NCBI RefSeq assembly: GCF_900111325.1
Contig: NZ_FOGW01000014.1
Span: 38,950-73,912, forward strand
DNA length: 34,963 bases
Source: Lachnobacterium bovis
GTDB lineage: Bacteria > Bacillota > Clostridia > Lachnospirales > Lachnospiraceae
Reading direction: 5' to 3'
Position numbers and translations under genes: made by a program. The notes under the pieces were generated by a model, which ran no database searches, had not been told where the DNA came from, and was given only the letters and a program-made list of their open reading frames with translations. Below, piece by piece: positions 1-8,450 of this stretch. Within the stretch, counting starts at the first letter, position 1; every line of letters starts with the position of its first letter.

Positions 1-72
1 GGAAATGGTCAGTACCAAAATGGAGCGCAGTACCAAGGAAATGGTCAGTACCAAAATGGAGCACAATACCAA
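1..72. repeat. 36-bp tandem repeat, two near-identical coding copies
   Basis: Positions 1-36 and 37-72 are the same 36-base unit with two substitutions near the end (gcgcag versus gcacaa). A third, diverged copy begins at 73. The unit is in frame (12 codons) and encodes the Gln/Asn/Tyr-rich head of the membrane protein. The array probably continues upstream of the window. Confidence 0.85.
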
Positions 73-411
73 GGAAATGTAAACTACCAATATGGATCAA
101 ACTTCCAGCAAGGTGGAGGTTACCAAAATGGTATGTACAATATGCATAATAACATGAGAGAAGCAGGAGATATCATGGCATTAGGTGTTGCATCAATAAT
201 AATGTCAATTTGCTTTTTCGCAGTTGTTTCTTTGATATGTGGAATTATAGGTTTGTCTAAAGCAAAAAATGTTGATTCAAATAATCAAGATATGGCTGTT
301 GGAACAAAGGTTAGCAATGGACGTATTTGTTGTGTTATAGGTATTGTTATCAGCAGTCTTAGAATATTATTATTCGTACTTATTGTTCTTCTTGCAATTG
401 CTGAAGGATAG
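1..411 (+). CDS. Membrane protein with Gln/Asn/Tyr-rich repeats, C-terminal part (DUF4190-like)
   Basis: The reading frame is open from base 1, so the true start lies upstream of the window. The first 40 or so visible residues are low complexity, built on a 12-residue unit (GNGQYQNGAQYQ) present in two near-identical copies and a diverged third. After a short linker come two hydrophobic segments, roughly codons 56-78 and 105-133, separated by a polar loop with a GLSKAKN motif. This layout, a Gly/Gln/Tyr/Asn-rich cytoplasmic head followed by two membrane helices, is typical of DUF4190-type small membrane proteins of Firmicutes, whose function is unknown. The gene ends 160 bases before pcrA, which has its own promoter, so the two are probably separate units. 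The family name is a guess from architecture; the membrane topology is well supported. Confidence 0.7.
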   Translation, partial: GNGQYQNGAQYQGNGQYQNGAQYQGNVNYQYGSNFQQGGGYQNGMYNMHNNMREAGDIMALGVASIIMSICFFAVVSLICGIIGLSKAKNVDSNNQDMAVGTKVSNGRICCVIGIVISSLRILLFVLIVLLAIAEG

Positions 412-508
412 AATTTGTTTTAATTAAAAAGAAAAGATAGTCTTAGAAATATTAATTGTCTGAGTATTTTGTCTTTGAGTAATAGTCTTTTTTTTATATG
501 ATAGGTTA

Positions 509-517
509 TGCTATAAT
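509..517 (+). promoter_or_regulatory. Extended -10 promoter for pcrA
   Basis: TG at 509-510, one base, then a perfect TATAAT at 512-517. No good -35 lies 16-18 bases upstream (only a T run near 489-494), as is common for extended -10 promoters. The predicted start is near 524, giving a leader of about 48 bases before the pcrA ATG. Confidence 0.6.
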
Positions 518-571
518 ATAGTTATTAATACAAATATATGTACGTTTTTATATTTGCGGAAAGGAATCAAA

Positions 572-2797
572 ATGATAGATTATAGTACTTTGAACAATGA
601 ACAAAAACAAGCTGTTGAGCATACAGAGGGTCCACTATTAATTTTAGCTGGTGCAGGATCAGGTAAAACAAGGGTGTTGACTTACAGAACAGCGTATTTG
701 ATTCAGGAAAAAGGTGTCAATCCTTATAATATTTTAGCGATAACATTTACTAATAAAGCTGCGAATGAGATGAAAGAGAGAATTGAGAATATCTCAGGAT
801 TAGGTGTTGAATCTGGCGGAGTGTGGGTTTCAACGTTTCATTCAACATGTGTTAGAATACTTCGTAGATATATTGATAGATTAGGATATTCAAATAGTTT
901 TACAATATATGATACAGATGATCAAAAAACATTGATTAAGGATATTATCAAAAAACTTGAAATAAATCCTAAGATATATAAGGATAAAATGTTTTTAAAT
1001 GCTATTTCGCATGCGAAAGATGAGTTGGTTGGCCCTATGGAGTTTGCCAATATGGCAGGAACAGATCATATAAAAAAGATGCAGGCACAGGTTTATATGG
1101 AGTATCAAAGAGCTCTTAGAAACAATAATGCACTTGATTTTGATGATTTACTTTTTAAGACAGTTGAATTATTTAAATTAGATAAAGAAGTTTTAGCAGG
1201 TTATCAAGATAGATTCAGATATATCATGGTCGATGAGTATCAAGATACTAATACGTGCCAATTTGAATTTATCAGATTACTTGCTTCTAAATATAAGAAT
1301 CTTTGTGTTGTAGGTGATGATGATCAGTCTATCTATAAATTTAGAGGGGCTAACATTATGAATATTCTTAATTTCGAAGAGTATTTTCCAGATGCAAGGG
1401 TTGTTAAATTAGAGCAAAATTATAGATCAACTCAAAATATTTTGAATGCAGCTAATGCAGTTATTGCTAATAATGTTTCAAGAAAACAAAAATCATTGTG
1501 GACTAATAATGATAAAGGTGAAGTACTTAAATTAAAACAGCTTGATACGGCTTATGATGAGGCAACATTTATCTCTAATAGAATTTTATCTAAAGTGAAA
1601 AAAGATGGTGCTTCATTTAAAGATTGTGCAATTTTGTACAGAACTAATGCACAATCACGTATCTTAGAAGAAAAATTAATAGCTAATGGAATTCCTTATA
1701 AAATTATAGGCGGAATCAATTTCTATGCCAGAAAGGAAATTAAAGATTTACTATCTTACTTGAAAGTTGTTAATAATTCAACAGACGATTTAGCACTTAG
1801 AAGAATTATAAATGTGCCAAAACGAGGAATTGGTGCGACTAGCATCGGAAAAGCAGAAACTTTTGCCTATGAAAGTGGAATAGATTTGTACGAAGCTTTA
1901 GTTCAATCAGACACTATTGCATCATTAGGAAGAGCATCTTCAAAAATCCAAAATTTTGTCACATTTATACAAGCACTTAAGGCAAAATCTAAGATTATTT
2001 CAGTTGAAGAATTATTGAAAACAATCATTGAAGATACAGGCTATGTAGAAGAACTTAAGGCTGAAGGTACGGAAGAAGCAAAAGCACGTATTGAAAATAT
2101 TGATGAGTTGATTTCTAAAGTGGTAGATTATGAACAAAGTGAAGATGATCCATCCTTAAGTGGATTTCTTGAAAATGTATCTTTAGTTGCAGATATTGAT
2201 TCTTTAGATTCTTCTAATGATTATGTCGTTTTAATGACTTTACATAGTGCTAAAGGTTTAGAGTTCCCATATGTATTTATAAGTGGAATGGAAGATGGCA
2301 TTTTCCCAAGTTACATGACAGTTTCTAGTGGTGACCTAGATGAATTAGAAGAGGAAAGACGTTTAGCGTATGTAGGTATAACAAGAGCTAAAAAGGAATT
2401 AACTTTAACTGCTGCTAAAATGCGTATGATTAGAGGAGAAACACAGTATAATACTTTATCTAGATTTATTAAAGAAATACCAACAGAGTTTTTAGATGGT
2501 GTTTACGAAGAACATAAACCTAAAGAAACACAGAAAACTAATAACACTGCATATAGAAAAGCTAAACAAGCTTTTAAGAGTGTTCCTTGTTATGATCAAA
2601 AATCATTTGATACAAGTTCTACTAAATGTAAAACTCTAAATTATGATGTGGGAGATAGAGTCGTTCATATTAAATTTGGAGAAGGCGTTGTAAAGGGAAT
2701 TGTAGCAGGTGGTAGAGATTATGAAGTGACAGTAGATTTTGACAAATTTGGAACTAAGAAAATGTTTGCAATGTTTGCAAAATTAAAAAAAATATAG
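572..2797 (+). CDS. pcrA: ATP-dependent DNA helicase PcrA (UvrD/Rep family)
   Basis: A superfamily 1A 3'-5' DNA helicase, essential in Gram-positive bacteria for repair, rolling-circle plasmid replication and removal of RecA and stalled RNA polymerase. The ATG at 572 is preferred over an in-frame TTG at 554 because AAAGGA sits 8 bases upstream; this gives 741 residues, normal for PcrA. Visible motifs: Q-motif region (residues 7-15), Walker A AGAGSGKT (26-33), DEYQDT (221-226), GDDDQS (248-253), NYRST of motif IV, HSAKGLEF (about 558-565) and EERRLAYVGITRAK (motif VI). The last 50 residues (GDRVVHIKFGEG onward) form the Tudor-like tail that in PcrA contacts RNA polymerase. All catalytic motifs look intact. 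The downstream gene has its own promoter. Confidence 0.97.
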   Translation: MIDYSTLNNEQKQAVEHTEGPLLILAGAGSGKTRVLTYRTAYLIQEKGVNPYNILAITFTNKAANEMKERIENISGLGVESGGVWVSTFHSTCVRILRRYIDRLGYSNSFTIYDTDDQKTLIKDIIKKLEINPKIYKDKMFLNAISHAKDELVGPMEFANMAGTDHIKKMQAQVYMEYQRALRNNNALDFDDLLFKTVELFKLDKEVLAGYQDRFRYIMVDEYQDTNTCQFEFIRLLASKYKNLCVVGDDDQSIYKFRGANIMNILNFEEYFPDARVVKLEQNYRSTQNILNAANAVIANNVSRKQKSLWTNNDKGEVLKLKQLDTAYDEATFISNRILSKVKKDGASFKDCAILYRTNAQSRILEEKLIANGIPYKIIGGINFYARKEIKDLLSYLKVVNNSTDDLALRRIINVPKRGIGATSIGKAETFAYESGIDLYEALVQSDTIASLGRASSKIQNFVTFIQALKAKSKIISVEELLKTIIEDTGYVEELKAEGTEEAKARIENIDELISKVVDYEQSEDDPSLSGFLENVSLVADIDSLDSSNDYVVLMTLHSAKGLEFPYVFISGMEDGIFPSYMTVSSGDLDELEEERRLAYVGITRAKKELTLTAAKMRMIRGETQYNTLSRFIKEIPTEFLDGVYEEHKPKETQKTNNTAYRKAKQAFKSVPCYDQKSFDTSSTKCKTLNYDVGDRVVHIKFGEGVVKGIVAGGRDYEVTVDFDKFGTKKMFAMFAKLKKI

Positions 2798-2824
2798 TAA
2801 TTAACTTCTTGCTATGTAATTTTT

Positions 2825-2854
2825 CTGTTATTAACACGAAATATATGTTATAAT
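2825..2854 (+). promoter_or_regulatory. Extended -10 promoter for the small acidic membrane protein
   Basis: TGT followed by TATAAT at 2849-2854 (TG at 2846-2847). A weak -35 (CTGTTA, 2825-2830) lies 18 bases upstream. It falls in the gap after pcrA and about 60 bases before the next ATG. Confidence 0.5.
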
Positions 2855-2914
2855 TTTCTTATAAGATAGAGTATATGAAAACGAAAAAATATTGAGAAGG
2901 AGTGGTGGGATAAA

Positions 2915-3175
2915 ATGAATAAAGTAGAAGAGATACTAAACACAGCTAAACTAAATGAGTTAATCAACAAACCAATTAAAGAAGAGAAAAAGCCTTCTAA
3001 AACAGTTGTTATTTTCGCTATAATTGGTGCAGTTGTTGCGATTGCAGCAGCAATTTATGGAGTATATCGTTTCTTCACACCAGATTATCTTGATGATTTT
3101 GAAGATGATTTCGAAGATGAATTTGAAGATGATTTTTTCGATGAAGACGATGAACCATTTGAAGATGTAAAATAG
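2915..3175 (+). CDS. Small single-pass membrane protein with acidic tail
   Basis: An 86-residue protein of unknown function. Residues 1-29 are polar and Lys/Glu-rich, residues 30-54 form one confident transmembrane helix (VVIFAIIGAVVAIAAAIYG), and residues 57-86 are almost entirely Asp, Glu and Phe in a repeating DDFED/DEFED pattern. A ribosome binding site (AAGGAG, 2897-2902) precedes the ATG by 12 bases. It has its own promoter and a strong terminator, so it is a monocistronic unit. Small proteins of this shape are frequent in Lachnospiraceae. The acidic face could bind cations or a basic partner, but that is speculation. Confidence 0.75.
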   Translation: MNKVEEILNTAKLNELINKPIKEEKKPSKTVVIFAIIGAVVAIAAAIYGVYRFFTPDYLDDFEDDFEDEFEDDFFDEDDEPFEDVK

Positions 3176-3196
3176 ATTTAGATATTAACTTTTAGG

Positions 3197-3223
3197 AGGG
3201 CTACTTAGGTAGCCCTTTTTTTT
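3197..3223 (+). terminator. Rho-independent terminator
   Basis: A perfect stem GGGCTAC (3198-3204) and GTAGCCC (3209-3215) with loop TTAG, extended by one A-T pair, is followed by eight T. It ends the transcript of the small acidic protein and insulates the methyltransferase gene. Confidence 0.93.
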
Positions 3224-3246
3224 AAGAAAGGATTATAGAAAGATTA

Positions 3247-4680
3247 ATGAAAAAAGGAACCAAAACTCAAGGTATTGTAGAAAGAATTGATTTTCCAAAT
3301 AAAGGTATTGTTTTTACCGAGGAAGGCGAGAAAGTAATAGTTAAAAATACTATTCCAGGGCAAAAAGTAGAATTTGTTGTAAATAAGGTCAGACGTGGAA
3401 AAGCGGAAGGAAGACTAATGGAAGTAGTAGAAAAATCACCATTAGAAGAAGCTTGCGATTGTCCACATTTTGGAATATGTGGAGGTTGCGTATATAAGAG
3501 TCTTCCTTACGAAAAACAGTTAGATTTAAAAGTGAATCAGGTAAAAAAATTAGTAGAAGATGCTGTTAAAGATAAATGTGAATATGAATTTTTACCTGCA
3601 ATTTCAAGTCCATTACAAAATGAATATAGAAATAAGATGGAATTCACATTTGGAGATGAATATTTAGACGGACCTCTTGCTTTAGGAATGCATAAAAGAG
3701 GTAGTTTTTATGATATTGTTCCAGTTAAAGAATGTAAAATCATGGACGAAGATTTTAGAACAATCCTTAAAGTTGTTACTAAATATTTTGACGAAAAAGG
3801 TGTATCATTTTATCATAGAATGAGACATGAAGGCTATTTAAGACACCTTTTAGTTAGAAAAGCAACTAAAACAGGTGAGATTTTAGTAGATCTTATTACT
3901 TCAACTCAAATTGAAAAATTACCAGTTAATGAAAAAGAATTACTAGAAGGCTTTGCTAAAGTATTATTAAAAGAAGAATATAAAGGAACAATTAAGGGTA
4001 TTTTACATACTAAAAACGATAGTTTAGCTGATGTCGTAAAAGATGAAGGAACAGAGACATTATTTGGAGATAATTTCTTCTATGAAGAGATAATGGGACT
4101 TAAGTTCAAAATTTCTCCATTTTCATTTTTCCAAACTAATTCACTTGGAGCAGAAGTGTTATATCAAACAGCAAGAGAATTTATAAGTGATTCTGTTTCA
4201 AATGGAGATTCAAAAGATGAGGCTCTTAATGAAGTCCTTTCTGATAAAGTAATATTTGATTTATACAGTGGAACAGGAACAATAGCTCAAATGATGTCAC
4301 CAGTTGCTCAAAAAGTTGTAGGCGTAGAAATAGTAGAAGAAGCAGTTGAGGCAGCAAAAGATAATGCTAAACTTAACAATATTAATAATTGTGAGTTTAT
4401 AGCTGGCGATGTTTTGAAAGTTATTGATAATATTGAAGAAAAACCAAATTATATTATTTTAGATCCACCAAGAGATGGAATTCACCCAAAAGCAATTGAA
4501 AAAATAATTGATTATGGAGTAGATCACATGGTTTATATTTCTTGTAAACCAACAAGTTTAGCTAGAGATTTAGAAATTTTATTAGCTCGTGGCTATAAAG
4601 TGGACAAAATTCGTTGTGTTGATATGTTCCCATTCACAGCCAATATAGAGACCGTTGCGTTGCTACAAAGAGTGAACTAG
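3247..4680 (+). CDS. rlmD: 23S rRNA (uracil-5-)-methyltransferase, RlmD/RumA family
   Basis: A SAM-dependent enzyme making 5-methyluridine in rRNA (or tRNA in some paralogues). The 477 residues read in order: TRAM RNA-binding domain (about 1-60), a 4Fe-4S motif C72-x5-C78-x2-C81 with a fourth Cys at 163, a central RNA-binding part, then the Rossmann methyltransferase domain with FDLYSGTGT (337-345), ILDPPRDG and the catalytic Cys in YISCKPTS (Cys433). The cluster spacing matches RumA. Members in low-GC Gram-positives are often called RlmCD because one enzyme can modify two sites, so the exact target uridine cannot be read here. The ribosome binding site is weak (AAAGGA 14 bases upstream, GAAAGA closer). 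A non-conserved Asp/Glu/Ser-rich insertion lies just before the SAM motif. Confidence 0.93.
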   Translation: MKKGTKTQGIVERIDFPNKGIVFTEEGEKVIVKNTIPGQKVEFVVNKVRRGKAEGRLMEVVEKSPLEEACDCPHFGICGGCVYKSLPYEKQLDLKVNQVKKLVEDAVKDKCEYEFLPAISSPLQNEYRNKMEFTFGDEYLDGPLALGMHKRGSFYDIVPVKECKIMDEDFRTILKVVTKYFDEKGVSFYHRMRHEGYLRHLLVRKATKTGEILVDLITSTQIEKLPVNEKELLEGFAKVLLKEEYKGTIKGILHTKNDSLADVVKDEGTETLFGDNFFYEEIMGLKFKISPFSFFQTNSLGAEVLYQTAREFISDSVSNGDSKDEALNEVLSDKVIFDLYSGTGTIAQMMSPVAQKVVGVEIVEEAVEAAKDNAKLNNINNCEFIAGDVLKVIDNIEEKPNYIILDPPRDGIHPKAIEKIIDYGVDHMVYISCKPTSLARDLEILLARGYKVDKIRCVDMFPFTANIETVALLQRVN

Positions 4681-4750
4681 TAGAAATCCTTGAATTTACG
4701 CACTTTTTCGAGCATTGCACGTTTGATAAGACAGATTATTCTGAGCGTGG

Positions 4751-4797
4751 AAAGGCGCTTAGCTTACAGCATTTCCTGTAAGTTAGGCGTCTTTTTG
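4751..4797 (+). terminator. Long hairpin with T tract: terminator or attenuator
   Basis: The left arm 4751-4769 pairs with 4776-4794 over about 19 positions (core CTTACAG/CTGTAAG, several G-T wobbles), and a T-rich run follows. It lies 71 bases after the methyltransferase stop and 62 bases before the RepA fragment. It may terminate the methyltransferase transcript, or be the leader structure that came with the replication gene. G-T pairs preserved in place of Watson-Crick pairs suggest a selected RNA structure. Confidence 0.75.
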
Positions 4798-4859
4798 TTT
4801 TGCAACAAGCGGTGCACCTGTGAGTGTTATCGCAAATCTGAAAGAAAGGAGGAACGCCA

Positions 4860-5132
4860 ATGGATTTTGATTATTTTTACGGGAGAGAAACAGAACAGTT
4901 TGCATTTTATCAGATTCCTAAAACTCTAATTACGGATGATAAATTTGCAGGAATATCGATGGAAGCAAAAGTACTTTATTCATTGATGTTGGATAGGGCA
5001 GCTCTTTCAGCAAAAAATGAATGGCTGGATGAAGATGGCAAGGTATTCATTTATTACACGTTAGAAAAAATAATAGAAGTTGTAAAAGCCCAGTTTATGA
5101 AAATGGAAAACAGGAAAATTATTAGTTGCTGA
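4860..5132 (+). pseudogene. Replication initiator protein A (RepA_N type), truncated N-terminus
   Basis: The first 70 or so residues (MDFDYFYGRETEQFAFYQIP, then LITDDKFAGISMEAKVLYSLMLDR and a WLDEDGKVFIYYT block) match, as I recall the family, the N-terminal winged-helix part of RepA_N replication initiators on plasmids and integrative elements of Clostridia. Those proteins run to about 250-350 residues; here the frame ends after 90. From about residue 75 the sequence (VVKAQFMKMENRK) no longer looks like the family, so an internal deletion has joined unrelated sequence. A perfect AAAGGAGG ribosome binding site and an upstream hairpin are kept. It is a relic of an inserted element and is probably not functional. 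Confidence 0.75.
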
Positions 5133-5187
5133 AGCTGCCAGCCAGCGCGTCAAAAAATATTAAAGTACACATAAACAGTGGCTGTTA

Positions 5188-5196
5188 TGATATAAT
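5188..5196 (+). promoter_or_regulatory. Extended -10 promoter for the acyltransferase gene
   Basis: TGA followed by TATAAT (5191-5196), with no convincing -35. It is 65 bases upstream of the acyltransferase start and downstream of the broken RepA gene. Confidence 0.5.
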
Positions 5197-5261
5197 AAAA
5201 AAAAACGGTGTTTTGATAAAAAATAAATCAAAAAAGGTACATCTTTATAAATGGAGGGAAT

Positions 5262-6326
5262 ATGGAGAGAAAAACATATTGTGACTATCTCAGGGTAATA
5301 GCCACATTTGCAGTAGTTCTACTTCATGTATCAGCTTCAAACTGGTACAGTACAGATGTGAACGGATTGCAATGGCAAGCATTTAATTTTTATGACAGTG
5401 TAGTGAGGTGGGGAGTTCCTGTTTTTTTGATGATAAGTGGGGCTTTATTTTTGAACAGAGAAGTACCATTAAAGAAAATATATGGCAAATATATTCTTAG
5501 AATGGTAATAGCTTTTTATGTATGGAGCCTATTTTATGTAATAATGACTGTAGAAACACTTGAAAACGGAATAATATATGGTATTAAAACACACATGAGA
5601 GCTTTGGCATTAGGGCATTATCATATGTGGTTTATAATAATGATTATTGGCATTTATATGTGTATACCATTTTATAAAAGAATAGTAACTGATGATTTTA
5701 TTATGAAGTATTTTTTGATATTGTCGTTTATATTTTTTTTCATGATTCCATGGACTACTAAATTATTGAACGACTATGTGGTTGGAAATAATGAGCAAAT
5801 GGCAAAATTGGTTGGTGTTGTGAATTCTTACGTATCAAATAAGAATATGCAAATGGTATTGGGATATTCTTTTTATTTTGTGCTGGGTTATTTCCTTGAT
5901 ATGATTGAATTGAAAAAAAAACAACGTGTAATAGTTTATATTTTAGGAGCCATTGGATTTGCATTTACTGTTGGTGTGGATTTGAATTTGGCATTAAAAA
6001 CACAGCAACCTTGTGGTAACTATTATGGAAATTTTGATGTTAATATTATGCTTGAAGCTGTGTGTGTTCATACATTGTTTAAGTACCGTGAGTATAAAAG
6101 TGAAAAATTTAATTCACTTATTTATATGATTTCAGGGTATACCTTTGGTGCATATCTGATACATGTATTTTTTATTGAAAAGTTTTCGTCTGTTTTAAGC
6201 TTTAATGCACTATCATTCAATCCTGTGGTTTCGGTGCCAGTTGTATCATGCGCTGTTCTAGTTTGTGCATTACTTGTATCGGGAATTTTAAATCATATTC
6301 CGATAATAAAAAAATATTGTGTATAG
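5262..6326 (+). CDS. Membrane acyltransferase, acyltransferase_3 family
   Basis: A 354-residue integral membrane protein of the acyltransferase 3 family (OafA/WecH-like), which moves acyl groups, usually acetyl, onto cell-surface sugars. The N-terminus carries the family signature: YCDYLRVIATFAVVLLHV with the conserved Arg11 and His22, then VPVFLMISGALFL. About ten hydrophobic helices follow to the C-terminus. The ribosome binding site GGAGGG lies 3 bases before the ATG. The gene has its own promoter and a perfect terminator, and is flanked on both sides by remnants of mobile DNA, so it was probably cargo of an inserted element. Its substrate is unknown; the glycan cluster just downstream is a possible source of acceptors. 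Confidence 0.88.
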   Translation: MERKTYCDYLRVIATFAVVLLHVSASNWYSTDVNGLQWQAFNFYDSVVRWGVPVFLMISGALFLNREVPLKKIYGKYILRMVIAFYVWSLFYVIMTVETLENGIIYGIKTHMRALALGHYHMWFIIMIIGIYMCIPFYKRIVTDDFIMKYFLILSFIFFFMIPWTTKLLNDYVVGNNEQMAKLVGVVNSYVSNKNMQMVLGYSFYFVLGYFLDMIELKKKQRVIVYILGAIGFAFTVGVDLNLALKTQQPCGNYYGNFDVNIMLEAVCVHTLFKYREYKSEKFNSLIYMISGYTFGAYLIHVFFIEKFSSVLSFNALSFNPVVSVPVVSCAVLVCALLVSGILNHIPIIKKYCV

Positions 6327-6330
6327 ATTA

Positions 6331-6364
6331 GAAAGACAGTGGAATAGTTCACTGTCTTTCTTTT
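6331..6364 (+). terminator. Rho-independent terminator
   Basis: A perfect 11-bp stem GAAAGACAGTG (6331-6341) and CACTGTCTTTC (6350-6360) with an 8-base loop, followed by TTTT. It ends the acyltransferase transcript. Confidence 0.93.
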
Positions 6365-6421
6365 GCAACAATTTCGCGGACAAAGTTTTTGAAAAAACTG
6401 AAACAGTTAACAAAATTTTTT

Positions 6422-6541
6422 AGAGCAAAGGAGAATTATTTTTATGATCTTGTCTACAAAGATTATATTGAAGGGCAAAATGCAAGGAACACTGCCGTCA
6501 GACATAAGGAGAGGAACAGGACAATAAAAATCTGGAACTAA
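6422..6541 (+). pseudogene. Relaxase/mobilization protein remnant
   Basis: One frame, closing with TAA at 6539-6541, reads RAKENYFYDLVYKDYIEGQ followed by NARN and RHKERNR. From memory this resembles the start of mobilization (plasmid-recombination or relaxase-like) proteins of Clostridia, with their tyrosine/aspartate-rich opening and an ERNR-like motif. Nothing around it can encode a full protein, and no start codon with a ribosome binding site serves this frame. Together with the RepA fragment it brackets the acyltransferase gene. The match is short, so the call is tentative. The rest of 6365-6655 shows no other gene; its end carries the ribosome binding site of the next gene. Confidence 0.4.
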
Positions 6542-6655
6542 AAAATCAAGGTTTTAGAGATAAATAAAATGTATGAAAATTATGTATTTTGGTTCAAATT
6601 TGTGACAGGGTATCCGAAAAAAGATGTGATTGATTGTGTGGGGAGGTTATTTTTT

Positions 6656-8416
6656 ATGAAGAAGATTATAGAATTAATTAAAGAAAAAAAATATGAAAAT
6701 GCAATAGAGATACTTAGTAATAATTTGGCTGATGATTTTTCTGTTGAAAAAGCTATTGAAGGCGCATTTTTAGAAGCACAACTTCAGATGAATGAGGTGT
6801 TTGATTTGATTTCAGAGGGAATGAAAATAGATGGTGAAAATTGCATTTTATATTATCTTCTAGGAAATTATTATTTAGAATATAATAAAAATAAGGCACT
6901 TTTGTCATATAAAAATGCACGTTATTATTATCATAAACATGGAATAAAAGAGACGGATGTGGCGACAGTGGTTTTTGATAAAGAACCAATAAAAGCAATT
7001 GAAGATGCAATATCAGAAGTAAGCGAATGTACAGACGTGAGAGATGTATCAATTGTAGTTATTTCATATAACACACGCGAATACACCCAAAAATGTATTG
7101 AAAGTATAAGAGCAACTTGTGATAGTGATGTTGAAATAATAGTTGTTGACAATCATTCCGTAGATGGAAGTCTAGAATGGTTAAAAAATCAAAAGGATAT
7201 TTTGCTAATAGAAAATCAAGAAAATGTTGGTTTTCCTAAAGGATGTAATCAGGGGATTATGAAGGCAAAAGCAGAAAATGATATCTTTTTGCTTCAGAGT
7301 GATACATGTCTTTTGCCAAATTCATTGTTTTATTTAAGACTTGGTTTATATGACAATGATAAAAATGCAATAACAGGAAGTGTAACGAATAATGCAAATA
7401 ATTATCAAAATATAGATGATCAAAAGATAGACATAGATGATAATGTTGATTGTTTTATCAAATATAATTATCCATTAAATAATCCTTACGAAGATAAATG
7501 TTATTTAGAGAGTTTTGCTATATTGATACATAGACCAGCATTAGAAAAAGTTGGCGCTTTAGACGAAAGATTTACATTAGGAAATTATGAAGATAACGAT
7601 TTAGGATATAGAATGCTAAAAGCAGGATACAGAAATGTGTTGGTACACAACAGTTTTATAGTTCATTATGGTGGTAAAAGTTTTATGAAAATGGCGTCTT
7701 CGTATGTTGATTTATTACAAAAAAATAAAAATCTAATGATAGATAAATGGAAATTTGATTTTACCTACTATCAAGCTATTAGATATGACTTGTTAGATTT
7801 ATTTGATGCTGACAGCGATGATAAAATAAATGTATTAGAAATTGGATGTGGTCTAGGAGAAACATTATCAAGAATAAAGTTTCTGTATCCAAATGCGAAG
7901 ATATATGGAATAGAGATAGTTGAAGATATTGCAAACTTAGTTCATAAAAAATCAAATATTATTTGTGGAGATATTACAAAGATGACTCTTCCATATGAAA
8001 AAAAATATTTTGACTATATCATAATGGGAGATGTTATCGAGCATTTAGCAGATCCGGAAAAAGTATTAGAAATGTTGACGGAGTATCTAGCAGATAATGG
8101 AAGGTTTCTTGCTTCGATTCCTAATTTAATGAATGCTAGTGTCATTTATGATTTGTTGCATGGAGAGTTTGAATATCAGGATTCTGGAATATTAGATAGA
8201 ACGCATTTGCGCTTTTTTACGTATAAAAGTATCATAAGAATGTTCCGTCGTACTGGTTATGAGATTGATAATTTATTCTATAAGAGTCTTACTTTAGGGA
8301 GAACAGATAATTATCCGGAGTTTTTTAATCAGTTGCTAAAAATTGAAGGTGTGTGTGATAGAGAAATATTTGATGTTTTTCAATTTTTAGTAAAAGCTAA
8401 ATTAAAAGAAAAATAA
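6656..8416 (+). CDS. TPR-like / GT2 glycosyltransferase / SAM methyltransferase fusion
   Basis: The ATG at 6656 is chosen over an upstream ATG at 6569 because GGGAGG sits 9 bases before it; the product is 586 residues. Three parts are visible. Residues 1-120 are helical and TPR-like. Residues 131-370 form a GT-A family 2 glycosyltransferase: VSIVVISYNTREYTQKCI, VVDNHSVDGS, ENVGFPKGCNQG, SDT near 215-217 as the metal-binding site, and an ED pair in NYEDNDLGYRM. Residues 390-540 form a class I methyltransferase with motif I VLEIGCGLGE (393-402) and GDVIEHLADP. It probably adds a sugar and methylates it or a neighbouring sugar. It opens the modification cluster that includes FliB, so flagellin is a plausible acceptor. 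No clear promoter is visible upstream. Confidence 0.87.
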   Translation: MKKIIELIKEKKYENAIEILSNNLADDFSVEKAIEGAFLEAQLQMNEVFDLISEGMKIDGENCILYYLLGNYYLEYNKNKALLSYKNARYYYHKHGIKETDVATVVFDKEPIKAIEDAISEVSECTDVRDVSIVVISYNTREYTQKCIESIRATCDSDVEIIVVDNHSVDGSLEWLKNQKDILLIENQENVGFPKGCNQGIMKAKAENDIFLLQSDTCLLPNSLFYLRLGLYDNDKNAITGSVTNNANNYQNIDDQKIDIDDNVDCFIKYNYPLNNPYEDKCYLESFAILIHRPALEKVGALDERFTLGNYEDNDLGYRMLKAGYRNVLVHNSFIVHYGGKSFMKMASSYVDLLQKNKNLMIDKWKFDFTYYQAIRYDLLDLFDADSDDKINVLEIGCGLGETLSRIKFLYPNAKIYGIEIVEDIANLVHKKSNIICGDITKMTLPYEKKYFDYIIMGDVIEHLADPEKVLEMLTEYLADNGRFLASIPNLMNASVIYDLLHGEFEYQDSGILDRTHLRFFTYKSIIRMFRRTGYEIDNLFYKSLTLGRTDNYPEFFNQLLKIEGVCDREIFDVFQFLVKAKLKEK

Positions 8417-8450
8417 TATATATATTTAATAGTTTTAGGGCGGTGGAGTT

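Noticed and set aside
4690..4929. 79-codon frame from a TTG codon
   Set aside because: It runs through the long hairpin and the ribosome binding site of the RepA relic, and has no ribosome binding site of its own.
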